64,000 nucleotides of DNA from Bombus terrestris (lineage: Eukaryota; Arthropoda; Insecta; Hymenoptera; Apidae): assembly GCF_910591885.1 (NCBI RefSeq), contig NC_063271.1:8115001-8179000 (forward strand), given 5' to 3'. Of this stretch, positions 13,660-24,990 are shown piece by piece (positions within the stretch are counted from its first letter, which is position 1; every line of letters begins with the position of its first letter). Under the pieces are notes generated by a model, which made no database searches, was not told the DNA's origin, and saw only the letters and a program-made list of their open reading frames with translations. Both the position numbers and the translations under genes were made by a program.

Positions 13660-16000
13660 ACATTTACGTTTCTCTCCGCAGGCTTCGTAAGTTGCGAAAA
13701 TTTTCATTTTATGGGACACATAAAATTCTTCCCATTATAAACGATCTCGAAGGAACAACCTAGTCCAATTTCACGACAAGACATATCTACGATATCGCGG
13801 AGAAAAAATTCTTCCCTATCCATTTCAATTGCAGATCGGGAACAACAATCCAAACTGCAAATCCGATCAGGTGAAACGTGAAATTTCAAACGAGTCGAAG
13901 CCCGTGTCGCGACGTCTGATACCCGACGATCCGTCTCGCTTTCCGAGGACCTCGTGACTACTTGGATCGATGCGTTCAATCAGTGTCGGGCCGGGTCAAA
14001 GGAAGAACTGTGTCGACCGTACGACAAGCCCGGCGAAGTTGCGACGAAAGGAAAATGGAAGGAAGCGAGATGAATGTATGCTGGATGCACGGCTGACAGA
14101 CAAGAATGGCGAGAAAATCGTGAGAATCGGAAGAACGGCGGAAAGGTGGAAAGTGAGCCAGCGTGGCGCAGCTTTTCCTCGCATCCTCACTTAGTCGGGT
14201 TATGCATCCAATTCCATTTCCCATTTCAACTTTTCTCATCTCTAACGGCTCGTCCCCGATGGCGGCGGTCGGCCGCTGGAAGAAGTTAAATACCGTTACC
14301 ATAATGTTCGATCATTATTTCTACCATTAAAATAGCTCCGACGGCGGAGAAGAGTCCGAAGGCGAGGAGAGAAAGACATAAGGATAGTCTGGAAAGAACT
14401 ACGCTAGAGAAAGTAAAAAAGGAGATTTAACTCTGTAGAATGGGAGGAGAGGGTTCAGCTGCTCGAAATGGCTCCACTTGGCTGATTCTCTTCGGCCGCG
14501 AAACGCGCGGCAAACTTTCCCAAATGAATAGCATGAAAATCAGCGAACGGCCATTCTACCTTTTACCGGCAGGATTCTCGGCTCTTCCCGATCAACCTTT
14601 TGGATTTGAAGCATCGCAAAGGGACCAAGCAGAGCGTGATATTGTGTGTAACCGATTTTATTGACGATTTGGGTTCTAGAGATAGGGTTTTAGATATCCG
14701 AGATTCCGACAACTTTTCACTCCATTATTTTCCAATGGCTAGTATCGAGAGATTTCGGCCCTTTTGAAACCTTTCAGTATACGAAGCATTGTTTGGTATT
14801 GAAGAAAATTGAGAATCAATAAAGAAAGAGAAAATTGGAAGGTAATTTGGAATAATGTAATTAGGATCGTTGTATTTTCAGTGTTTATATTTTCATGTTT
14901 CACGATTTACGACTGTTGATTCGTGTTTAATAAATGTTCGACCACGTTCGTTATGAGACAAGAACGGAACAATCATTGTTTTTATGTAAAAGAATCATTT
15001 CAGGTGGTTCGTACAAATTTTCAAGACACAAAAATGGCATCAATTGTAACATTAAAGGTATACTGTTTTTTAACGCCAATTATTAATTTTTCAATTGAAA
15101 TTACTTCACACAATAGGAAACGTAACTGAATAAGATAAGAAGAAATGCCGCGGCAATTTACTCAAAATCATCTCGTTCCTAACGTTCTCCTGAAACTGCT
15201 ATCTAGCTCCGTATGCATAGGAATAAATTGGCTTTCTAAAACGAAAAGAAATTCGATATCTAATTTACACGTTCGATCGAGCCCGCCGCGAAAAAGAGAA
15301 ATATTTAAAAGCGGAATCAAGCGAAAATACGGTCGGCCGGATTGATTACGACCGCTCGAAATTACCTCGCTTCATACAGAGCGACGAGAGAACGGGACGA
15401 AGAAACGAGCTAATGATAAAAGACAAATACGAGAGGGGCGGAGAAAGGAGGTCCGAAGAAACGGGCACAGAGGAGGAAAAAGAGAAACGAGCAAAGGGGG
15501 AAGCGAAGGAAGAACGAAAGGGAAGAAAGCTTCATCAAGCCGATCGAAAGGATCTCGCCGCTGTTTGCCTTCCGCTACCCTCCCTTCCTTCTATCCGCCC
15601 CTTTCTCCGCTCCATTCCGCCGTGAGCGAAAATTTCGCGAATTTATACACGGTAGTCGTGGTAATTAGCCGAAATGAGAATTGGCCCTGGCTACGAAAGC
15701 TTCGGCCCTGGTCGTCGCTTAATTGAAAGCGACGCTCGGCTGAAAAGTCGGATTCCCGGTCAATGCGCATCCATTCCGCAATTACACGCGATACGATTCG
15801 CCGGTGAACGGCTGCGCCCCGAGCAATGCAAATGCGCCGTTTTTCGGTGAATTTTAATAAAACGAAGAATCGGATCGTCGGGTATCGTTGGCATCGTCGC
15901 GATACCCTGAACTTTCTAACGGCGTCCAATGATTTTCAAACGATTTGCTGAGAATCAACTAAGTAGTTTTTAGAAATGCGAACGAAGATCGAGGAGAAAT
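13660..16000. other. G+C/CpG-rich island with purine-rich strand bias
   Basis: This stretch is visibly richer in G+C and CpG than its flanks. Open frames of 60-110 codons occur on both strands (for example around 13976-14302 and 15591-15929), as expected when stops become rare. None carries a recognisable domain. About 15413-15535 is strongly purine-rich on the plus strand. A splice-acceptor-like string CTCTCCGCAG (13672-13681) is followed five bases later by GTAAGT. Islands like this can mark promoters or first exons in bees, but no TATA, initiator and ATG arrangement stood out here. Confidence 0.4.
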
Positions 16001-19000
16001 GTTACGTATTTTTGTCCATTTTTTCACCTGTATACCTGGCGCTCTATAATCGACTATCAAGCGGGAAAATATACGACGAGTTCGTTTTTGCTGATACTCT
16101 GTCTTTCGCGCCACTCGGTGACATAATTTCGAAATATCTGTATTGTAATCTGCAATTAATCATTCGTATTCCTATTGTTCTATATAACAAGAAAAACGAA
16201 CGAGTCTTTCATGGCCTGCAGCAATATTAATATTTATGATCCTTTGTACGTATCCATAAAACAATAAGTACGGGCGTAAATATGTTTTCGAAACGTATAT
16301 AAAATGAGATGAATTGACAATACGTAGCAAAGTATTGCGCGAATTTTATTAACACCTGGTAAAGCTTCGAATGGAGATAGTTCGATCGAATTTGATATTT
16401 GTTTCTCCTGTTTCTCCGATTGAACGGAAAGAAATGCAATGGATTTATGGTCGGCGATAATAATTAGCCGAAGCGATATTTATATAACTGACAGCGTTAT
16501 TTAATGCTTAATTGGAAGCGGGAAACTTGTAGAGTCTCGTTTATATTAACTACACTGAAAAGAACGTTTCAACATTTTATATTTCTCCCTAGATGATATT
16601 TAATTTTTACTGAAACAAAAGAATAATCGATATTGTCTTCCCTTATATCCTTGTCTCAACTAGAGAAAAGAAGTGCTATATCTTTATACTCTTAATTAAA
16701 AGCTTTGTTATTCGCAACGAACGAATAAAAATTCCTTTATAAAGGATTAGTATAAAGGATTTGGAAAATAAGCCATTTCGTCGTAATTAAAATCATCTTA
16801 TTTACGAAGACGATGTATGATATAGAAATAAAATTCTGTTGTTAGAAATGTAATATCGCTGAATTTTCTCCGTTCTTCTCGCCAATGCGATTTAAAAAAA
16901 TATATAACGCGCTATGTAGTGGTAAAGTTTAATTATACAATAAATTTCACATTACACGAACTTCGTGTATTAGCAATCGTCTTAAGCAAAAATTGTCTTT
17001 GGTCAGGTTTTATTTCGATCAATTTAAAAGATCACGATAGGTCGTATAAAATTAACCTACTTATTCTTCTTAAAAAAGAATCTGCTCATCCTATCTTGAG
17101 CAAATTTTCTACTGTCCGGCCATGCGTTGATATTAAATAATTCCTTTGCTGAACGGATAACCACAGAGATCTTAATCAAACACTACGAAATTTTTAAAAG
17201 AAATTAATTAATTAAGAAAGCTAGTAAAGTTTAATCTATGCTTTCAAATAAGACGCTAAGAACTATGTAGGTTTACACAATTAATTCAAGAAGATATATC
17301 TTCCAAATAAAAAAAGCTGAACGATGGAAAAAGACTATTACTGTTCAACACGTGACACGTACATAATATATTTATAAAAATAATCAGACATATAACTCTA
17401 CTAATCCTAATCTATTTTCGTCGTTTTATAATCAGCCACGGAGCGAACGTCTCGAAAGTTTCGCAGAGAGGAAGCAAGTGGAATTAAAAAGCAATAGACA
17501 CCGGCGAGGCGTCATCGCGACCGGGTTATGGGCCTGCTGTTAATATTCATAAAAGCAGGTAGTCGGTGTCCAGTTTTAATCAGAACTCCAGCTGGTGTAT
17601 AATAATGAAAATAAAACTTGCTGTTTAAATTTCGCAGAATTATTACGAAACATCGTGGCGTCACACCGCTGAAAAATGTCACCTAGCGACTCGAATTATC
17701 ACGGACACCGGAGAGTAAACGTTGCGTGGAAAAACCGTGGCTTCTCCGTCACAGTAAAACCTACTCGCCGCCGACTCTTCTTCTCTCTTTTTTCTCCTCT
17801 TCGGTGTTTTTCCATTTTTGAAATCAGCCTCAAGCAGGCAACTGCCAAGGTGTACGACGCGCTTGTTTTGTAGAGATTTCTCGGCAAAGCGAACACCGAC
17901 GGCTCTACGATTCGATATAACTATCAATTTTCAATTGGTCAATTTCGAGTGGCCAGCTTGGACCCAGAGAATTTAATAATTATTTCGAGGAAAATTTACG
18001 GCTCGCGACATTCGGACATTCAAATTCGCCAGCGAAATTCGTCGTACGCGTTTTAATAACGACGATACGCGACGGGGCTACGATATACCGCGTCGTCATC
18101 GCGCCGCCAAAGTTTATTAATTATTCATTCTAATTAAAACGGGGCTGAAATAGTTCGAGTTGGATTTCCGTCGATGAATCGCCGCCTCTTGCATCCGTGT
18201 CCGACAATTTGTTGCAGAATATAGACGATTTTTGAATATCAATCGGAGGAAGCCGCTACTGGACAATTGATTAACTCGAATCTTTTATTTCATCGATTGA
18301 TTAATTCTTGCAATAAATAGAAATTCTGCTCTCAACGCTTCAAATGTCGTATCTAGCATTCATTTATTTTTCAAGATATGTTGAAGCACTTGAAGCTTCT
18401 CTTGTTCCTTATTTTTTAACTTGGTAAGATCTATGTAAATATATCAAGCAATAAAATCATGCACTTAAACATTACGTATATTTTAATGTCCATTGAAATG
18501 TAAATTTCAGTTTATGAAGAGGATATCGTTAGTAGTTGAAGCTCAGTGATACTAAATCCAAGGTAAGACTCGAGTACTAAATTCCGGGGATGAATATAAT
18601 TTTAATAGTTAATTAAATCACTGATCTAATTGGCGATGAAATAATTAATTTACTTAATCGACGATTAAATTCTACCTAAACTTATTCTAATTAAATGCAA
18701 TTGTACATCGGCTGAATAAAAATTGAATCGTTATTTGCGATGATAAATAAATATTTTAAGGTAATAATTAATTATCAATTGGATTAAATATATCGCCTAG
18801 CATTAATCGAAACTCATAAAATATAGAGCACGCGTGTATTGAAATTGGAAAAAATGTAAATTGCGAATAAAGAAGTAATACAACGTTGTACATTTTCAAT
18901 AATCTACAGAGTGCCCCATAAATGATGGTACAGTGGTTCAGTTTAAAAACTGAATATTTATATTGAAATAAATGACAATACTCACTCATCTCTTAGTTAC

Positions 19001-19690
19001 AATAATTGTCGTCCGATATTTATAAAGATATAAAAGGCATCTTACCTAAAACAAACAAGAGTCAAATATCTAATTAATTATGGTATTTAAATATTATAGG
19101 CTATAATATTATTAATGATAATACATTTAATAGAAATAATACAATGCTGTTAATAAAACATAAAATAACTTTAATGTGTGTAATGAAATAAATTTATCTT
19201 AAAAAACGACAAAAATATAATTTAATTAAGCAGCCCCAGAAACGGAAAATTTTAGTTTCTTAATTATTTTTAATCTCTGCAATAATTTCACTTTACATCA
19301 GTATCATTGTATCATAGATGGGTTTATCACGTTTATTCTTTATTTCAAAAGTCAAATAATGTTTGAACTATAACAGAATTCAGCATTCTACATTATGCAG
19401 ATAGCAAGGACAAACGTGACTGATTAATCTGAGACCTTCATTCCAAATCAGAACCTCGGTTTTTCCGCTCTCGTTTCACTGAATAGCCAATTCAATATTT
19501 TTTCTTTCATTGACACAGTTTCTATATTGTAAAAATCGATGCATACGAATGATAATAGATCGTGGAAGAGAAAATTCGCGAAAAATCAAAGTGCTTTTCA
19601 AATTACTGACAATTATTCATCGAAAATTTCCATTACAATGCAGTTGTAAAGCAGTTTATTTTGCGCAGTAGCAAACTCTGTTAAAGTTCA
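16000..19690. other. A+T-rich spacer
   Basis: No gene seen. 17.4-18.2 kb is CpG-rich (for example the CGACGATACGCGACGG area near 18060). 18.2-19.5 kb is very A+T-rich. A short string at about 18907-18930 (GAGTGCCCCATAAATGATGG) vaguely resembles ends of insect DNA transposons, but no partner repeat was found. Confidence 0.45.
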
Positions 19691-19692
19691 TT

Positions 19693-20256
19693 ATGCTGAC
19701 GCAGAAAACGAATGTAACAAACACAGCTTTTATATCGTTTGTCTTAATGTACTATTTTCGGACCTCGGATCGGACCTCGACGCCTGATCAATTCCGCCTT
19801 GAACTACTTACAGTGACGTCTGACTTGTATGTTCAAGGTTTTTCTACAGAGTTCCAGTTTTCCAAGAAACTGTTCCATCGAGTAACATTATTTCTCAAGA
19901 TCCGACGCGAATATGTCCGAATTTTTTACACCATGTTTATTCCACTTATTCTTCTTTGTCCTAAAGAAACTTTGCGAATAAAAATTATTCTTCTGATCTC
20001 ACCCAGCTTTTGTGTAATTCATAGCAGACGAAAGACTGAAATATCGATACACATCGAAATTTTATTTAAGCACAGATTTTTTTTTAAATACTTGAAAGCA
20101 TCGAAAAGCATTTATCTTTTTCTTACTTCAACTTCGAACGAATTCTCTTACACAAAAACGATTGTTTATCGACGATTCATTTATATAGTTTATATTTATT
20201 TATATTATTTTATTATTTATTTATATAGTTTTTTGTTTCGATTTTTCTTCAAATAA
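19693..20256 (+). CDS. long ATG open frame, function unknown
   Basis: An ATG frame of 187 codons with stop TAA at 20254-20256, unusually long for DNA this rich in A+T. The N-terminal two thirds is mixed in composition. The last 30 residues come from a T/A-rich low-complexity stretch and are almost all aromatic or aliphatic residues. There is no cleavable signal peptide, catalytic motif or recognised family. The plus strand is pyrimidine-biased here, which lowers stop-codon frequency and weakens the case. It could be a lineage-specific gene, a decayed exon or chance. No splice sites frame it and no promoter was recognised. Confidence 0.2.
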   Translation: MLTQKTNVTNTAFISFVLMYYFRTSDRTSTPDQFRLELLTVTSDLYVQGFSTEFQFSKKLFHRVTLFLKIRREYVRIFYTMFIPLILLCPKETLRIKIILLISPSFCVIHSRRKTEISIHIEILFKHRFFFKYLKASKSIYLFLTSTSNEFSYTKTIVYRRFIYIVYIYLYYFIIYLYSFLFRFFFK

Positions 20257-23255
20257 AATATAATAGAATAACTATAACCCAAAACAAAATGAAATAACTA
20301 ACGTTTAATGATTTAGCGTAACAAATATACGATTTCCAATAATATTGTCGTAATACTTTGCATAGCACTATTGGGATATCGATTATTGATCGACCATTTT
20401 AATTAACGGAATTTAAATTCCCTGTACACGTTTCTACTTGTCCGTTGTTTAAATATAATTTCAAAAATTACAGCACGCTGTTCGGTCAAGGATCCAACAG
20501 CAGATCGATACCGATTCTAGCAGCGTTTCCAACAAATTTCAGCAATGCAGAATATCGAGAAACATTCTCCATATTCACCTCCTCTCGGACTGCTCAATTT
20601 ATATTCCTCAAGCTACAGTTGGCGTTAGTTCAATTCAAATCAGCCACAGTTGCCGGAGACTGACGTCGATATTTCTATTCTGCTCAAACTTGCCCGCATT
20701 AATATTCATTGTGATCACGTTCCGACCTTAACTCGTAAACATTCCCTTCAAGAAAATTTACCTTAATGACTTTTCTGACAAACTCGCACCCTTTTCTCAA
20801 GCGTTATATTCACTGCTATTACACCACGTTTATGTGGAAATCAATGAATTAAAAATGATATTAATTCTAATAATAATGTTCTAATTGAAAAGTCGATATT
20901 TAACATTGTTAATCTATTTTCGTTGAAGAATTAATAATAACTTTGCTCGAAGGCTAAATATTTATTAGTAGCTGTTGTAATATCTATTGTTTAATTAAAT
21001 GTTATTTGTTAGAAAGATACTCTTTGCATACTTTGAAGCTACAATAAATGGCCCATGTTTTCGTAGAATGAGCAATATAATATTTAAATATACAAAGCTC
21101 TTGTACAAACCAGCAAATACGGCGATGATGTTGCGTTCGAACATTAAAGTAACTGTAATTGAGTAACTCGTAACGAAAGCAACTCTTGTCGAATTTGTTG
21201 TCTTCTTAGATAATAATTCTAACAGTTAGAAAGAAATCTCTATTATATCATTATACAAAATGAACTATATCTTATTTTCGAATTAACTGATGCTACGAAA
21301 AAACAATCTTTATCGTAGTTTCACAAGTTCATAATTTAATTATATACCTATAGTCCTGCGATATAATAACTCATAGTGATTATTTTATGTAAAATAATGG
21401 AAAAATATCGAACAAACATTAAAGATGTCAGATATTAAAGATGAGAATAGAGTATGGTCGTGTTTCCTGGAAAAGGACAAACATGGACAAGTGTCGTCTC
21501 TATTATGAACACTCCGATCCTACGAATGTCTTGCCTTGTCAAGCCTTGGCTCGCCATGTCGAAGTCGCGCATCGTCAACCCTCTTGATACGTTACGTTTA
21601 ACCTGGTCTCCTCCACTTTCGAGTTAATTGCGTTTACGTGTAACCGAGATTGGCTCACCAGATAGAGCGTCGTTTTTACGTGTCGACGGATACGTCTTAA
21701 TGTCCTGTAAAATCCGGCGGAATTCAATGACTAGAGGGATTAAGTGTGGCAGCAGCCAGAAAACGGGCGACACGAGCGCCGAACAACCGGCGTATCCTTC
21801 AGCTACCGCTTCGTAGACACGGAATTGCTTTCCCACGTGTACTCGTTTGGTCGGGGCTCCGGCGATTTATCTTTCGTCGAGCAACGAGCGTCACTCGCTA
21901 ATGCAACGAACGTCGGATAACGGCGCAGCTCGTTATTTGCATTCTTGCAGGACCGTTTTGCGGATCGCTTCTTGCGCCAACAACAACGCGGAATTATCCC
22001 GCCGTAGAAGAAACCGCCACCGTTTCGTCCTCAATCTCTGCCTCCTTCTAGCGTTTCATTTGATTTAGGCGAGACGAAGAAACGGGGAGCAGAGATGCGT
22101 TCGAACAGAGAGAAAGAAGATAACGCTCGGCGAACGAGGAATTTATCGCAAAGAAATACGAATTTGTTTAGTGCTTCAGCTTTCTTTTGCTTTCAGCTGG
22201 AACAGCAATAAATATTGCGAGTATTCGACAGCGTGGAACGTCAGAGTTTATGTACCGCAGTAGAAAATCAAGAAAACGATCGTATCGACAAATAATGTAC
22301 ATCATGAAATAAATTGTTATTACTATTTATTAATATAAATAATTATAATTATGGAGGAAGACCACGTACGTCCGTACATCAACAATGTTAATTCTCGATT
22401 CGTATCATTCGTCTAACAGTTTAGGTTAAATACAGTGTTATATATGTACAATTTTAACGTATTTTTTATCCTGATTTGTATATTGTGTTTTACTACGATG
22501 TGACAAAGACTGTCGAAAGCATCATTCGATAGAATTAAAATTAAATACACTGAAGTTAAGTATTGCACTTAATCATAATCCAAACGATTATAGTTAGTCA
22601 CGATTCAATGATACGCGAATGTGGGAGATGAATGTTCATAGCGTTCGTTTAATTGTGATCGTTTCTACGATGTACTGGCTCGTGAAATGAAAACGAGAGA
22701 TAAGATAATTGGAACGTTGTAGACGCAATATTAGAAAAGTACATTAATTTCTTTGGAACGTACGTTAAGATAGAAAAGAAGTAAAAATACGAATTTATGG
22801 TCTAGGATAAAGAGAAATTATAGGGTTTCCCGCAAGATGAAGATGAAAATAGAAGTCACGAGGGACCAGGATTTTCTCGTCATTTCCTAGTGTATTCTCT
22901 AACCTTTTACATGTCGTCGTATTTTCTAATACTTCTTACTCGATTCTGTCCGATCCTATTTGCCACATTTTCTCCAACCTTTTACGAACTAGCGAAACCA
23001 AAATTCAGTTAATTCTTCTTTAGATCACACATGTTATAACGGCGCTTGAAAAGATTAAAGAAATAATAAACATTCTTCGATCTTCAGAAACATCCATAAA
23101 CGCTACAAAACTGAACCGCTTATTTCCTGTTCCATAAAAGGATACTAATCAAACCTTGCTCGAGCCAAGATCTAACCGCTATTTCACCAACAATTTCAAC
23201 CGAATGCGATAAAAAAATATAGCCAAGTCCAACAGAACAAGAACTTCGTTTTCAC
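20257..23255. other. spacer with a CpG-rich island at 21.6-22.1 kb
   Basis: No supported gene. The island at about 21600-22140 has overlapping frames on both strands without motifs. The remaining DNA is A+T-rich spacer. The T/A-rich stretch at about 20178-20232 holds repeated TTTATATAG words. Confidence 0.45.
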
Positions 23256-23711
23256 CTAGAGTACTGAACTGAATTCCAGAGAGATGATCAATTTCACAAA
23301 GAGATTCAACATTCGATCATTGGAAGAAAGCTGTGACAAAGCTGCGAGGAAATTATGCCAGTCAGTTATGAGTCTATTCTCACGTAGTAAATCGCGATTC
23401 TCGTGCAGGAACGTTTTCATAGTTGATACGGAACCGGAAGAGCGTACCAAGGGACCATTGTTGAAGACCCATCGACATTGGCCTGATATTCTACAGAGGA
23501 GTGCGGTCCACGAACCTATCGGAGCAATTAAACTACCGGTGGACAGGGGTAGTTGTGATGTCACGGCATAACGGCGGCCATTAAGATAACATGCCCGAGG
23601 GTGATTAGCTTGCCTAATTACTGCGAGACGTTGTGGCACGACTATGCTCGCCTCTGCTATCGGACGTGAGCCTCCCTTCTCTAACGAATCTTCAGCAACC
23701 GCCGGGCACAC
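23256..23711 (-). CDS. uncertain minus-strand open frame
   Basis: A frame open for 151 codons on the minus strand. The first in-frame ATG is about codon 96 and leaves a 56-codon product rich in Leu, Asn and Arg. The balanced composition is gene-like, but the other strand is also open over 95 codons at 23284-23571, so this may reflect local composition. No splice site, signal peptide or known domain was seen. If real, it would more likely be an internal exon fragment than a complete gene. Confidence 0.18.
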   Translation of the reverse strand: MCPAVAEDSLEKGGSRPIAEASIVVPQRLAVIRQANHPRACYLNGRRYAVTSQLPLSTGSLIAPIGSWTALLCRISGQCRWVFNNGPLVRSSGSVSTMKTFLHENRDLLRENRLITDWHNFLAALSQLSSNDRMLNLFVKLIISLEFSSVL

Positions 23712-24645
23712 CTGTCGCTCCGATCCTCTTCTTCGTGGCTTCCTTGTCAGGACGTTGCTCGCGTCACATGACTACGATAATGCATGGGCACACCGTGCAG
23801 CGAGCCATGGCAACGAGAGCTTTGGCCTTCGTCAAGCTACGTACATTGTACACGTATGCAAGGTTCTATTGTGTCTGTATGAAAGGAAGCTAGTGCAGCT
23901 GAAATTGACTTCTTAATGGGACCAGTTCATTTTAGATTCTTTTCTTTTGCTTTTATCTTCCGCTTAAGAGGTTTGCAAGATTTCATATGTTAGATTTACG
24001 TAGATGGAAATTATGAGTTTGTACAGTGTTACTGAATCATTTTTCTAAGTAGATGCATTATGAATGTGCGTATGCGAAATCGAAAATCGAGATATCGCTG
24101 CAATTCAAACAGAGACGATTAAAATGATTTTAGATAAAAGAATTTTATTGATTGTTATTGAGACAGGAGAATCTTCACGTAATAACACACGAAACTCTTT
24201 CGATAAAATTACGTTAATACGAATATAATATATATTTTTATTTTATTTTTACAAATATCATTTCCTCCGTTCAGTATCTGATTTAAATATTTTGAAGATC
24301 TTGGAGATCCTATGTCGTAAACTTGAGTTTTCTATATAAAACAAGCGGTGAAACGAAGCAAATGTGTAACAAAATGACTGAAGATAAAGCGACGGTACAG
24401 CCAAACGCTGTGATCAAATTGGCTCCTCAAAAGTGATAAAACGGTTTTATAGCAAAGTGTTCGTCTACAGCGTATCTAAAATCAATCTATCACGCAGATT
24501 GATGTATGGCTGTTTTTAGAACCTTGCTATACATTTCGATTATCATCCAGACACGCATCAAATAAAAAATCAAAAAGGAAATAAACATATCGTTGGGATT
24601 AATTCGTCTCATTCGTTCTATAATAAGACAAATACAGAATTATAG

Positions 24646-24990
24646 ATTGGAAAATCGTCCCTTGAAATATCTATACCATCTACTACAGCATTTAACATTT
24701 TGGGAACTATTAATGATATGCAAACTAGGTATTCAGCAAATTGGGACAGTTCGCTACAAACCTTGAATGAATTTACAAGTTCTTTGAATTCTATGATACG
24801 ACGGACTCTTGATGAAATACCTGAACCAGACATCAAATCTAAATACTTCATTAAGCACATTTCTCCCTTGGATAATCGCTACATAAATATGAAAATTATG
24901 CACATAGAAATTATGTACATAGATCTATATTATGTTCACAGTAATGATTTTGCGTCACACGAGCAATGGATTGTCTATAATTTCAAATAG
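24646..24990 (+). CDS. coding-like open frame, possible gene fragment
   Basis: Open for 114 codons between TAG (24643-24645) and TAG (24988-24990). The first in-frame ATG is at 24718. The first 70 codons give a hydrophilic, mixed peptide that resembles a soluble helical protein (for example NDMQTRYSANWDSSLQTLNE). The rest is low-complexity: the 15-bp unit AAATTATGYACATAG is tandemly duplicated at 24893-24907 and 24908-24922. An acceptor-like CTACTACAG ends at 24688. The minus strand also carries an 80-codon frame here, so the strand is uncertain. The family is not recognised. It may be a decayed exon. Confidence 0.22.
   Translation: MGKSSLEISIPSTTAFNILGTINDMQTRYSANWDSSLQTLNEFTSSLNSMIRRTLDEIPEPDIKSKYFIKHISPLDNRYINMKIMHIEIMYIDLYYVHSNDFASHEQWIVYNFK

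Larger units (their letters stand above)
10333..13660. other. A+T-rich spacer with microsatellites
   Basis: No gene recognised. The only structure is simple sequence: a CTT/TTC run near 11858-11895 and a CT run near 12957-12979. The few ATG frames are 60-70 codons, have no splice context, and look like chance. Confidence 0.5.

Noticed and set aside
13672..13692. CCGCAG followed by GTAAGT five bases later, considered as a recursive splice site
   Set aside because: A recursive site needs the acceptor and donor directly juxtaposed; here five bases intervene.
18905..18935. GTGCCCCATAAATGATGG, reminiscent of insect transposon ends
   Set aside because: No inverted partner, target duplication or second copy was found in the window.
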